In this document: positions 17,317-25,941 of the stretch, piece by piece
Layout: the number at the start of each line of letters is the position of its first letter
How positions within the stretch are numbered: position 1 is the first letter of the stretch
Assembly: GCA_903892415.1 (NCBI GenBank)
Contig: CAITIQ010000369.1
Coordinates: forward strand, 62,001-126,000
DNA from: an uncultured delta proteobacterium
GTDB lineage: Bacteria; Myxococcota_A; Polyangia; Polyangiales; Polyangiaceae
Direction of reading: 5' to 3'
DNA length: 64,000 nt
Translations under genes and position numbers: made by a program
Notes under the pieces: model-generated
What the model saw: only the letters and a program-made list of their open reading frames with translations
Database searches by the model: none
What the model was told of the DNA's origin: nothing

Positions 17317-19377
17317 GTGAAGGAACCGCCGATACCGAGCAACGAGCAGCAACGACTCGCGGCTCTTGCCAGCTACGACATCCTGGATAGTGGGCTCGAG
17401 CGCGAGTTCGACGCGATCACCAAGCTAGTTGCGTTGACGCTCGAGGTGCCGGTGGCGTTGGTGTCGATCGTGGACGAGCACCGTCAGTGGTTCAAGTCGC
17501 GATTGGGGTTGGACGTCGAGGAAACTGCACGAAGCATTTCGTTCTGCGGCCATGTCGTGAGCAATGAACTTCCACTCATCGTGCACGACGCCAAGCTCGA
17601 CGAACGGTTTGCCGACAATCCTTTGGTCCTTGGTCAGCCGCAGATCCGGTTCTACGCGGGGTTCCCGCTGAGAACGCCCGACGGCCTTGTGTTGGGTACG
17701 CTGTGTGCGATCGATCAAGCGCCGCGCCAGCTGAGCCCGGAGCAGCTGGAGGCGCTCGAGCTCTTGTCCGGCCAGGTAGCCTCGCTGCTCCAGTTGCGTC
17801 GTCGCGGGCTGTTGCTCAAGCGCGAGCAGGCCCAGCGTGCGGCGCAGGAGCTCGAACTCCAGAAGAGTGAAGCGCGCCTCCAGGCTTTGTTCGACGGCAT
17901 GGTGGAAGGGGTTGTTTTCCAGGATGGAAGTGGCGCCATTCTCGCGTGCAATCCAGCCGCAGAGCAGCTCCTTGGCCTAACTCGCGAGCAGCTGATGGGG
18001 CGGACCTCTATCGATCCTCGCTGGCAATGCCTGCGCGAAGACGGCTCCATGTTTCCCGGGGATGAGCACCCAGCGATGGTTTCGTTGCGCACCGGCAAGG
18101 CGTTGACGAATGTCGTAATGGGCGTCACCAAGCCCAATGGAGGCTTAACCTGGATCTGCATCAATGCGAGGCCGCTGATTGGGCGCGAAGGGGATCTGCC
18201 GTACGCCGTTATTGCAACCTTTCGTGACGTCACCGATGCCAAAGCGGCCGCCGCTTACGCCGAGCAGATGTCCAAGCATGAGCGCCTCGTCACCACTGGA
18301 ACGCTCGCCGCTGGCGTCGGGCACGAGATCAATAATCCACTAACCTACGTGCTCACGAATATCGACTTCGCGATCGAGGAGCTGCGTTCGCTTGCGGGCG
18401 GCTCGCCTTCGGCTCGTCTCAATGAGTTGATTGGCGTGCTCGGTGAGGCCCGTGAGGGCGGTGAGCGGGTACGTAAGATCGTCCGAGGTCTCAGGGCGCT
18501 CGCTCGCGAGGACGGGCTGGCCGTACCCACCGCTGTTCCGCCTCTCATCGACGTCTCGCTCAACATGGCAATGCACGAGATTCGTCAGAAGGCGGCGGTC
18601 GAGGTCGCCCTTGATCCAGTGCCTCTGGTACTCGCCGATGAGTCGAGGCTGACCCAGGTCTTGGTCAATCTACTGGTCAATGCGAGCCAAGCCTTCAGCA
18701 GCAGAGACAAGGCCAGGAATCGCATAGTGGTCAAAGCCCAGGTGCTTGCAGAACAGGTCGAGATCGCTATCTCGGACAACGGGCCAGGTATTGCTGCGGA
18801 CGTGCTTCCTCGAATCTTCGATCCCTTCTTTACGACCAAGTCAATGGGTCAGGGGACCGGGCTTGGTCTCGCAATTTCCCACAGTATCGTGACGAGTCTC
18901 GGTGGCACTCTCCGCTGCGAGACGGTGTTTGGTGCGGGAACCACCTTTCGCGTGCTCTTGCCCATCGCCCCTCCGGAGCAGCTGTTGCCGGGACGGCCGG
19001 CGACCCCTCGTACACGTGTGTTGGTGATTGACGACGAAGAGCCCATTCTGCGCTCGATCGAGCGCGTGTTGCAGGGCGAGCATGAAGTGGTGCTGATGCA
19101 GGATTCTCAGGAGACGCTGCCGCTTCTTCAACGGGGAGAGTCGTTTGAACTCATCTTCTGCGACTTGATGATGCCCAATCTGAGTGGGGTCGAGCTCTTT
19201 CGGCTGGTCGAGTCCACCCACCCTGAGCTGTGCGACCGCTTTGTATTTGTAACCGGTGGCGGACCGGATCCAGAGGTCGCAGCGTTCCTCGCGAACGTGC
19301 CAAACGAGCGAGTAGAAAAGCCGTTTAGCGTTCAGAACTTGCGCGGTATCGCCAAGCGCTTCGCCCGAAGCCATTAG
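17317..19377 (+). CDS. Hybrid sensor histidine kinase (GAF-PAS-HisKA-HATPase-REC)
   Basis: 686 residues from the GTG at 17317, chosen because GGAG sits six bases upstream and the protein then begins in the usual IPSNEQQRLAALASYDILDS manner. Domains in order: GAF (about 15-165), PAS (about 185-305), HisKA with H-box GHEINNPLTYV (His about 335), HATPase (NLLVNASQAF; DNGPGI; GQGTGLGL), and a receiver (VLVIDDEEPIL; phospho-Asp about 615 in FCDLMMPN; EKPFS). No membrane segment, so a soluble sensor with an intrinsic phospho-relay. The ligand is unknown, and no cognate output regulator is adjacent. Confidence 0.92.
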   Translation: MKEPPIPSNEQQRLAALASYDILDSGLEREFDAITKLVALTLEVPVALVSIVDEHRQWFKSRLGLDVEETARSISFCGHVVSNELPLIVHDAKLDERFADNPLVLGQPQIRFYAGFPLRTPDGLVLGTLCAIDQAPRQLSPEQLEALELLSGQVASLLQLRRRGLLLKREQAQRAAQELELQKSEARLQALFDGMVEGVVFQDGSGAILACNPAAEQLLGLTREQLMGRTSIDPRWQCLREDGSMFPGDEHPAMVSLRTGKALTNVVMGVTKPNGGLTWICINARPLIGREGDLPYAVIATFRDVTDAKAAAAYAEQMSKHERLVTTGTLAAGVGHEINNPLTYVLTNIDFAIEELRSLAGGSPSARLNELIGVLGEAREGGERVRKIVRGLRALAREDGLAVPTAVPPLIDVSLNMAMHEIRQKAAVEVALDPVPLVLADESRLTQVLVNLLVNASQAFSSRDKARNRIVVKAQVLAEQVEIAISDNGPGIAADVLPRIFDPFFTTKSMGQGTGLGLAISHSIVTSLGGTLRCETVFGAGTTFRVLLPIAPPEQLLPGRPATPRTRVLVIDDEEPILRSIERVLQGEHEVVLMQDSQETLPLLQRGESFELIFCDLMMPNLSGVELFRLVESTHPELCDRFVFVTGGGPDPEVAAFLANVPNERVEKPFSVQNLRGIAKRFARSH

Positions 19378-19387
19378 CCTTCGGGCG
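19362..19387. terminator. Hairpin between convergent genes
   Basis: CGCCCGAAG pairs with CTTCGGGCG across 8 bases spanning the histidine-kinase stop codon; the opposing carboxylesterase gene ends nine bases further on. Likely to terminate both transcripts. Confidence 0.5.
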
Positions 19388-19395
19388 CTGCACGG

Positions 19396-21024
19396 CTAAT
19401 TGTTCGAGAGTTCGAGCTCATCCCAAAAGTCACACTGCGCTTGCTTGAGCTTGTCTCCGGCGGCGATCGACATAGCCAAGGTCAGGTGTTGGTCGCTGTC
19501 CGCATCGTAAGCAGGCCACGGTACGCGTTCTGCCCCGTTGGGGTCCCCCTTGTCACTAAGGTCGAACCAATAGCCCATTATCCCCTTGGATAGCGAAAGC
19601 TCATCGGGGCTCAAGGGCTGGGGCAAAAGCTGTCCCGGTACGCCAAACACATAGCGAACCTCCGCTGAGTGGAAGGAGCCCAACTCCGGAATCAGCGCGT
19701 TCTCCGGTGCGTGGGTAAAGTTATAGAGATAGGCCTTCCCACCATTGGCGGTGAAGGCGCGCGCGGTTCGGCGCGCGTTGCAAATGAAGCCGGCGTCCCC
19801 GACCGCGGCCTCGGCCGCCTTCTGCGCGCTGCCGTAGTCCGCTACAGGATAGCGGGCCACCACTTCGGCGCCGTGCGTCGGCATCAGCGTCTCGGCCAAC
19901 GCTTCAAAGTCGGCTTCGTCCTGAATCTCGTATTCAGAGCCAGCGAGCGCAAAGAAGAGCGTCGCCTCATCTGCGTTGGCGCCGAGGATCAACGGGACAT
20001 CGTTAAAGTCGCCCTGCGCGATCATGCGGGTCGCGTCCTCCGGAAGGTTGTAACCGTCAATCGCCGGAAACCAATTGGCGCCGTCCCCGAACAGGAAGGA
20101 GCCACCGGGCAGGGCCGTCGATAGCTCAGCCGGCGGCTTTGCACGTAAGCAGGCGGGTAGGTCGGGCGCCCCATTGCAGCCAACCGCAGCGGCCAGCTCC
20201 ACGCCTTGGGCCTCTGCCTCTGCTAGCGGCGTTCCTTGATCACACGGCCCGCTCTCGACGATAGCGCTCGAGAAAAGGCCCGCGCTCAACGGCGAGACCA
20301 AGTGAAAGCAGGTGCTGATGCCGCCTGCTGACTCACCAAACACAGTCACGCGCGCAGGCTCTCCGCCGAAGGCTGCGATGTTGTCGCGCACCCAGACCAG
20401 CGCAGCCCGCTGATCCTCGAGACCATAGGCGCCCGAAGACGGGTGCTCGCTGTCCTCTGCAGTCAGTTCGGGATGCGCCAGAAAGCCAAACACGCCTAAG
20501 CGGTAATTGAAGGTGACCACCACCGCGCCGGTTGTCTGCGCTAGAACCCTACCATCATAGGCGGGCTCCCCGCCGCTCCCCAGCGAGAAGCCTCCTCCGT
20601 GAATCCAAACCAATACGGGCCGTGAGCCGTTGGCCGCATCCTCCGGCGTCCAGACATTGGTCGTTAGACAGTCCTCGCTGCTGCTGTCGTTGTAGTCGTT
20701 GCTTAAGGCTGCGTTCTGGGCGCAGCTTGGCCCCCGCGCAATCGCTGGTCGCGTCTCGCTCCAGGGCTCTGCGGGGGCGGGAGACCTCCAGCGAAGATCC
20801 GCCGTTGGCGGTGCGGCGAAAGGAATGCCGAGAAAGGTGCGTACGCCGTCGATCAGCGCTCCTTCGACCGGGCCTTTATCGGTTTCGATCAGCAGCGGAC
20901 CGGAGGGAGCGCCGCCGCTACCACCGGCGCCTCCGTCTCCCCCGGCGCCCCCGGTCCCGTCGTCATCCGAGCAACCAACCCCATAGGCGAGAAGGACCAA
21001 ACAGCCGAGTGCGGCGCGCTTCAT
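19396..21024 (-). CDS. Carboxylesterase (type B) lipoprotein
   Basis: 542 residues. The signal peptide ends in a GVGC lipobox at about residue 18, then a Gly-rich linker. Type-B esterase hallmarks are all present: EDCLTTNVW, oxyanion-hole HGGGFSLGS, nucleophile FGESAGG, and the catalytic His segment GSFHSAEVRYVFG. Predicted to hydrolyse carboxyl esters at the cell surface. Neighbours are a histidine kinase (convergent) and an alcohol dehydrogenase on the same strand whose stop lies 35 bases upstream of this start, so they may be cotranscribed. Confidence 0.88.
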   Translation of the reverse strand: MKRAALGCLVLLAYGVGCSDDDGTGGAGGDGGAGGSGGAPSGPLLIETDKGPVEGALIDGVRTFLGIPFAAPPTADLRWRSPAPAEPWSETRPAIARGPSCAQNAALSNDYNDSSSEDCLTTNVWTPEDAANGSRPVLVWIHGGGFSLGSGGEPAYDGRVLAQTTGAVVVTFNYRLGVFGFLAHPELTAEDSEHPSSGAYGLEDQRAALVWVRDNIAAFGGEPARVTVFGESAGGISTCFHLVSPLSAGLFSSAIVESGPCDQGTPLAEAEAQGVELAAAVGCNGAPDLPACLRAKPPAELSTALPGGSFLFGDGANWFPAIDGYNLPEDATRMIAQGDFNDVPLILGANADEATLFFALAGSEYEIQDEADFEALAETLMPTHGAEVVARYPVADYGSAQKAAEAAVGDAGFICNARRTARAFTANGGKAYLYNFTHAPENALIPELGSFHSAEVRYVFGVPGQLLPQPLSPDELSLSKGIMGYWFDLSDKGDPNGAERVPWPAYDADSDQHLTLAMSIAAGDKLKQAQCDFWDELELSNN

Positions 21025-21059
21025 CCGGCGTATGGTGCCACAACCGCGCCCGAGCTCGA

Positions 21060-22088
21060 TCAGTTCCGGGCTGACCCGACCCTGAGCACGACATTGCCGC
21101 GCTTTCTGCCGGTGTCGACGCGGGCGTGGGCCAGGGCAGCCTCGGCGAAGGGATGCACACTATCGATGAGCGGTCGGTAGTGGCCCGCCTCAGCGAGCTC
21201 GGCCAGCTGCTCCAGGTGAGCCCGATTGACGCGCGGCAAACTAGCGATCACCCGCTTGCCGCTGCCGCGGGGGGGACGCTCCAAGCCGAGGGCCTGAGCG
21301 AAGGAACCTAGCACCACGAGCAGTTTGCCATGTTCGCTAAGTGACCCTTCACAGCGCGCAAACGACGCACTGCCGGTGGTCTCGAGGATATGGTCATAGT
21401 GCTCGCCGTTTTTGGTGAAGTCTTGCTGCGTATAGTCAATAACGTGATCTGCCCCGAGCGAACGCACGAGCTCGAGATTGGTGGTGCTGCAAACGCCAGT
21501 GACCTCCGCTCCGAAGGCCTTTGCGATTTGTATGGCGGCTGAGCCAATCGCGCCGGACGCGCCTATCACCAATAGCTTGTTGCCTCGCTCGAGACCGCCC
21601 ATGTCGCGCAGAAAGCAGAGGGCAGCGGTCCCGCCAAACGAGAGCGCGGCCGCCTGCTCAAAGGAGAGGTTGTGCGGCTTGTGCACGAGCAACCCGTTCT
21701 CAGGCAAGACGCGCCATTCTGAGTGACAGCCGTAGCTGGCGCCGGTGAAGGCAAACACCTCATCGCCAGGTTTGAAACGCGAAACGGAGCTGCCTACGGC
21801 CTCGACTACGCCCGACAGTTCGGTACCAAGGACCTTCTTGCGCGGCCCGAACACCCCGAAGAAGAGCCGGCCCAAGAAGCCAAAACCAGGCGGCATCTGC
21901 AGACTGCGTGCTCGCCAATCGGCAGCGCTCACGGTGCTTGCCATCACCCGAATCAATACCTCATCCCGGCCCATCGTCGGCCGTGCGACCTGACCGAGCT
22001 CGACTACCGAAGGAGCTCCGTATTGGTGATAAACGAGCGCCTGCATCTTGGTGCTGCCCGGGGCGACTGCTTCGATACGTTGTAACAT
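21060..22088 (-). CDS. Medium-chain alcohol dehydrogenase / quinone oxidoreductase family
   Basis: 342 residues from the ATG at 22088; the ATG at 22044-22046 (MQALVYHQYG) is an alternative with the canonical family start. GroES-like domain (GTELSGVVEAVG; PGDEVFAF) then a Rossmann NAD(P) domain with GASGAIGSAAIQIAKAFGA. The catalytic and structural zinc cysteines of true alcohol dehydrogenases are absent, pointing to a zinc-independent quinone-oxidoreductase-like reductase, probably NADPH-dependent. It is divergent from a LysR regulator with a TTGGT-N6-ACCAA palindrome between, the standard layout for LysR control of a neighbouring oxidoreductase. Confidence 0.83.
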   Translation of the reverse strand: MLQRIEAVAPGSTKMQALVYHQYGAPSVVELGQVARPTMGRDEVLIRVMASTVSAADWRARSLQMPPGFGFLGRLFFGVFGPRKKVLGTELSGVVEAVGSSVSRFKPGDEVFAFTGASYGCHSEWRVLPENGLLVHKPHNLSFEQAAALSFGGTAALCFLRDMGGLERGNKLLVIGASGAIGSAAIQIAKAFGAEVTGVCSTTNLELVRSLGADHVIDYTQQDFTKNGEHYDHILETTGSASFARCEGSLSEHGKLLVVLGSFAQALGLERPPRGSGKRVIASLPRVNRAHLEQLAELAEAGHYRPLIDSVHPFAEAALAHARVDTGRKRGNVVLRVGSARN

Positions 22089-22116
22089 GAGAGTAGAGTT
22101 AGGCCTGGCGGTCGGT

Positions 22117-22132
22117 TTGGTAAATTGACCAA
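22117..22132. promoter_or_regulatory. LysR-type operator candidate
   Basis: TTGGTAAATTGACCAA, a perfect 5-base inverted repeat around a 6-base centre, lies in the gap between the divergent alcohol dehydrogenase and LysR starts. LysR proteins bind such interrupted palindromes. The pairing is inferred from position. Confidence 0.5.
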
Positions 22133-22147
22133 GGGCGCGCATCTGAT

Positions 22148-23050
22148 ATGCGTTTCTGCATGGATTGGCGCTCGGTGAACTTCGACTGGAATCGTGCCCG
22201 CGCCTTCCTGGTCACGGCTGAAGAGGGCTCACTTTCGGCAGCGGCGCGTGCGCTCGGCATGGCCCAGCCGACGCTCGGTCGGCAGGTGGACGCGCTCGAA
22301 GAGGAGCTCGGTGTCGTGCTGTTCGAGCGCGTCGGGCGGGGCTTCGTACTCACGCCCAGCGGGCAGGAACTGCTCGAGCATGTGCGCTCGATGGGGGAGG
22401 CGGCTAATCGCATATCGCTCACGGCCGCGGGCCGCGCTCAGGCGATTGAAGGCACCATTTGCATTTCGGCCAGCGAGGTGGTCGCCGCCATGGTGCTGCC
22501 GCCCATCCTGGCCAAGCTACGTAAGCGTGAGCCGGGCATCCGCATTGAGATCGTCGCCTCGGTGAAGGCCAGCAACTTGAAGCGGCGTGAGGCGGATATT
22601 GCGATACGCAATTTTGCGCCGAGTGAGCCGGACCTGATCGCGAAGAAGCTGCGCGATGCGAAGGCAAGGCTCTATGCCACGCCCAGCTACCTCAAGCGGT
22701 TCGGTAACCCCAAGCGCCCGGAGGATCTCTCCCGCGCGGACTTCATCAGCATCGACGGAAGTGGCGTATTCATGAACGGGCTAAACGCCTTGGGGCTCTC
22801 CCTTAGCGAGCGCAACTTCCCCTTCATGACCGAGAACTACCTGGTGATGTGGGAGCTGGTTAAGCAGGGGCTGGGCATTGGCATTCTCGACGGCTCGATC
22901 GGCGACCGCGAGCCGCTGGTCGTCCGCGCTCTACCGGACCTGCCAGCGTTCATCTTCCCGGTTTGGCTCGTGACCCACCGCGAACTGAATACGACCCGCC
23001 GCGTGCGTGTGGTTTTTGACCTATTGGCCCAGGAGCTGGCGAAGGATTGA
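22148..23050 (+). CDS. LysR-family transcriptional regulator (1)
   Basis: 300 residues; an ATG at 22160 is an equally good start. The N-terminal winged HTH is clear (FLVTAEEGSLSAAARALGMA, then QPTLGRQVDALEEELG and LFERVGRGFVLTPSG), followed by a two-lobed co-inducer domain of normal length. It is divergent from the MDR oxidoreductase and probably controls it. Its 3' end overlaps the 3' end of the opposing LysR gene by 101 bases, so each 3' transcript end is antisense to the other. Confidence 0.88.
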   Translation: MRFCMDWRSVNFDWNRARAFLVTAEEGSLSAAARALGMAQPTLGRQVDALEEELGVVLFERVGRGFVLTPSGQELLEHVRSMGEAANRISLTAAGRAQAIEGTICISASEVVAAMVLPPILAKLRKREPGIRIEIVASVKASNLKRREADIAIRNFAPSEPDLIAKKLRDAKARLYATPSYLKRFGNPKRPEDLSRADFISIDGSGVFMNGLNALGLSLSERNFPFMTENYLVMWELVKQGLGIGILDGSIGDREPLVVRALPDLPAFIFPVWLVTHRELNTTRRVRVVFDLLAQELAKD

Positions 23051-23918
23051 CTGCAGCGAGCGCCGCCACGAAAGCCTTCACCCCGGCCGAGCCACGCAGG
23101 CTCCTTCGATATACGGCATAGGCGGTGATCTCCGCAGACTGCCAATCCGATAATACACGTTTGAGCCGTCTCGCCTCGACATCTTCGCGTACGAGCCAAG
23201 ACGGTAAGAGCGCTATCCCCAACCCCGCGCGGGCGCCTTCGTGCAAGGTCTGCGGGGCGCTCGCCGCCAGACGCCCAGAGACGTTGACCACCCGCTCTTC
23301 ATCCGCGGTCTGCAGGCGATAGCGGTCGGGGCCGCTGGTGACGGAGAGTTGCAAGAGGCACTCATGATTGGCCAGTCCCTCGACCGTCTTGGGCGCACCG
23401 TGCACCTTGAGGTAGCTCGGTGCAGCGACCAAGTAGCGATGAAAGCTAAAGAGCGGCTGCGCTATCAAGTCGGGGCTGTCTGGAGGTGTAAGCCCAGCGC
23501 GAACCACCACATCCACGTTCTCTGCCAAGAGCTCGGTCAAGCGGTCCTCGAGCCGTACCTCGAGCCTGAGCCCCGGACGGCTCGTGAGCAGCTTGGCCAA
23601 CTGCGGAACCACGAGGCACTGTCCGAGCGTCACAGGCACGCTGAGCACCAGCTTCTCGCTAGCCCGCGTGCCCGCGACGCTCTTTGCGCGTTCGAGTTCG
23701 TTCAAAGCTCGGCGGGCGTGCTCATACAATCGTTGCCCCGCTTCGGTCACTGTCAGCCGCCGCGTCGTGCGCAGCGCTAGCTCACTATCCAGCTCGAGCT
23801 CCAGCGAGCGAAGTTGTCGGCTCACCGTGGGGAGGCTCTGGCCAGTGGCGCGCGCGGCGCCGCTGAGACTTCCTAGCTCCACAATCCTCACGAAGGTCGA
23901 TAGTTCGGCGAACTCCAC
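22950..23918 (-). CDS. LysR-family transcriptional regulator (2)
   Basis: 322 residues. N-terminal HTH: FVRIVELGSLSGAARATGQS then LPTVSRQLRSLELELDSELA. A normal LysR body ends near FVAALAAVN; the last 30 or so residues (Gly/Ser/Arg-rich) extend past the usual end and overlap the opposing LysR gene by 101 bases, which looks like loss of an earlier stop codon. It is divergent from an SDR-family oxidoreductase across a gap with a T-N11-A type palindrome, so it probably regulates that gene and itself. The ligand is unknown. Confidence 0.86.
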   Translation of the reverse strand: MEFAELSTFVRIVELGSLSGAARATGQSLPTVSRQLRSLELELDSELALRTTRRLTVTEAGQRLYEHARRALNELERAKSVAGTRASEKLVLSVPVTLGQCLVVPQLAKLLTSRPGLRLEVRLEDRLTELLAENVDVVVRAGLTPPDSPDLIAQPLFSFHRYLVAAPSYLKVHGAPKTVEGLANHECLLQLSVTSGPDRYRLQTADEERVVNVSGRLAASAPQTLHEGARAGLGIALLPSWLVREDVEARRLKRVLSDWQSAEITAYAVYRRSLRGSAGVKAFVAALAAVNPSPAPGPIGQKPHARGGSYSVRGGSRAKPGR

Positions 23919-23934
23919 GGAGCGATGCTGCTGG

Positions 23935-23957
23935 ATTCTTTCGCAATCTGCAAGAAT
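23935..23957. promoter_or_regulatory. LysR-type (T-N11-A) operator candidate
   Basis: ATTCTT and AAGAAT form perfect 6-base arms separated by 11 bases, the classic LysR box geometry, in the gap between the second LysR gene and the divergent SDR gene. Binding is inferred. Confidence 0.5.
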
Positions 23958-24050
23958 CTCTCTCTGCCGCGGTCCCTACCGAGCTAGCGCGTTCGTCGGC
24001 ACACTCCACTCATCAAGGCGCAAGACAGCGCCGACAAACGGAGAATGTCT

Positions 24051-24773
24051 ATGAAGCTGCAAGGTTCTACGGCTCTGGTTACGGGTTCCAATCGTGGTAT
24101 CGGTCGCTCATTGGTTCAGGAGCTGCTGGCCCGGGGCGCAAGCCGGGTCTACGCCGCAGCGCGTGACCCCAAAGCGCTGGCAGGGTTGGTGGCCGAGTCG
24201 GGCGGCCGGGTGGTCGCGGTGCAATTGGATATCACCAATGCGGCTCAGGTCGCAGAGGCTTCCAAGCTGGTTGACTCGCTCGACCTACTAATCAACAACG
24301 CTGGTCTGCTCGGCTCTGGCGGACTACTCAGTGACTCGACCGAGGCCATCGAGCGGGATATGCGCACCAACTACTTTGGCACGCTCGCTGTCACTCGCGC
24401 ATTCCTGCCTGCGATAGAGCAGGCAAAGGGATCGATCGCAAATGTCCTCACCGTGGTTGCGTTGGCCAGCATGCCGGGGCTTGGCGGGTATTCCGCCTCC
24501 AAGGCCGCCGCGCTCTCGCTCACTCAGGCATTGCGCGGCGAGCTGGGCAAGCGCAGCATCGGCGTGCACGCAGTTTTTCCGGGGCCAGTGGACACCGACA
24601 TGGCTCGAGAGATCACCTTGCCCAAGACGTCCCCTGCCGATGTTGCCAAAGCTATCTTGGATGGCCTCGAGCGCGGCGATGAGGACATCTACCCTGACGC
24701 AATGGCGCAGCAAGTGGGCGGGGAGTTTGCCAAGTCGCCCAAGAACGTTGAGCGGATGTTTGCTGCGATGTGA
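24051..24773 (+). CDS. Short-chain dehydrogenase/reductase
   Basis: 240 residues from the ATG at 24051; GGAGA at 24040-24044 is six bases upstream, favouring it over the ATG at 24045. Rossmann motif TGSNRGIG, NAG motif INNAGLLG, and catalytic Y-x-x-x-K in YSASKAA are present. Length is that of a classical SDR, so NAD(P)-dependent oxidoreduction of a hydroxyl or carbonyl. Divergent LysR gene upstream, so it is the likely regulated target. The substrate is unknown. Confidence 0.88.
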   Translation: MKLQGSTALVTGSNRGIGRSLVQELLARGASRVYAAARDPKALAGLVAESGGRVVAVQLDITNAAQVAEASKLVDSLDLLINNAGLLGSGGLLSDSTEAIERDMRTNYFGTLAVTRAFLPAIEQAKGSIANVLTVVALASMPGLGGYSASKAAALSLTQALRGELGKRSIGVHAVFPGPVDTDMAREITLPKTSPADVAKAILDGLERGDEDIYPDAMAQQVGGEFAKSPKNVERMFAAM

Positions 24774-24848
24774 GTCGCTTGCAGGCTGAATCAGGCCTGC
24801 CCGCTCCTTTTGGGGAACGCCCTCGTCGCAAGAGTGTCCAGCTCCCGT

Positions 24849-25937
24849 ATGAAGCAGAGCCTTTTCCTTGGCGCGGTGACAACGCTGCTCGCGTGCGCCT
24901 CCGCTGGCCCCGCTGTTGGACGAGCGCCAAGCCTTTCTACCGAGCTTTCACCGGCCTCGGGTGTGGTGCCGGTGCTGAGGCCTGCGCCCGTCGCCTCAGC
25001 GACGCCAGTAGAGCCGGAACCGGCTCACGCACCGGCTGTGGAGGCTCCGGAGGCGGAGCCCTTGAACTACGTCGAGCTCGCTGATTCCCCGGGGGATGAG
25101 CGTCTTGGCGCGGCTGTTAACCGCATCAAGGCCGGCGAGTGGCGGAAGGCGCGCCTCGCGCTACTTAAGGTCCTGCCCGAGCTGGACGCTGGCGGCAGCT
25201 TGGACGTTAAGCTTGCTGCCCACGGCTTGCTCGCCAGGGCGTGCAGCATGCAAGCGGACTTCAAGTGTGCCGAGCGTGAGTACCAGCTGGTGAGGACAAT
25301 GTGGCAGGAGGCAGAAGCGGGACGCGAGCAGAACGCGGCGCTCGAGGAAGCTCCGCAGAGCAGGCGAGCTCGTCTGGCCCGAGCTCTGATGGCGGTGGCC
25401 GAAGCATGGTTTCACGCTGGAGAAGAGAAGCGGCTGGCAGCGGATAAGGAGCTGTTCCCGGTCTACCGCGGTAAGGGAGACAAGGAGAGCGTCTTTAAAC
25501 ATATCAATACCAAAACCGGCAGCTGGCTCAGGGCTCGGCGCCAACTACTAAAGGAGGCCGAGGAAGCTTACCTTGGTGTCGCGCGGCTCCAGCCTTCCCC
25601 ACCGCCCTATTGGATTATCGCCTCATCGTCGCGCGTGGGACGGATGTGGAACAAGTTCGTCTTAGAGTTCCGCGGGGCTCCTATCCCAAAAGAGTGGGCC
25701 GGCGTAGGTCCGCTCCCCGGTTCGACGGTCGAGCGTGAGGATCTTCGCAATACGTACTACGCGGCCATCGACGAGGTCTCCGAACCGTATCGCGATCGGG
25801 CCCGCGCTGCCTTTGAGGTGTGCCATGACCACGCCACGAAGACGTCAACGGTCAATGACTACTCGAGCGAATGCGACAACTGGCTCGAGAAGCATCCCAA
25901 GCTAACGGCGGAGCCGCCGTTAGCTGCGGTCCCGTAA
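24849..25937 (+). CDS. Lipoprotein with TPR-like helical repeats
   Basis: 362 residues from the ATG at 24849. Signal peptide with lipobox TLLAC at about residue 15, a Pro/Ala linker to about 75, then a helical array with Ala/Leu periodicity of TPR type (AAHGLLARACSMQADFKCAE; RARLARALMAVAEAWFHAGE; WLRARRQLLKEAEEAYLGVA). The segment PPYWIIASSSRVGRMWNKFV resembles TPR lipoproteins of myxobacterial envelope and gliding clusters, but no specific assignment is justified. It ends 4 bases before the opposing gene, with a strong hairpin in its last codons. Confidence 0.62.
   Translation: MKQSLFLGAVTTLLACASAGPAVGRAPSLSTELSPASGVVPVLRPAPVASATPVEPEPAHAPAVEAPEAEPLNYVELADSPGDERLGAAVNRIKAGEWRKARLALLKVLPELDAGGSLDVKLAAHGLLARACSMQADFKCAEREYQLVRTMWQEAEAGREQNAALEEAPQSRRARLARALMAVAEAWFHAGEEKRLAADKELFPVYRGKGDKESVFKHINTKTGSWLRARRQLLKEAEEAYLGVARLQPSPPPYWIIASSSRVGRMWNKFVLEFRGAPIPKEWAGVGPLPGSTVEREDLRNTYYAAIDEVSEPYRDRARAAFEVCHDHATKTSTVNDYSSECDNWLEKHPKLTAEPPLAAVP
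25901..25924. terminator. Perfect 11-bp hairpin between convergent genes
   Basis: GCTAACGGCGG pairs with CCGCCGTTAGC across AG, inside the last codons of the TPR lipoprotein gene and 18 bases from the opposing stop. A strong hairpin but with no U tract; it may block readthrough in both directions. Confidence 0.5.
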
Positions 25938-25941
25938 CCGC

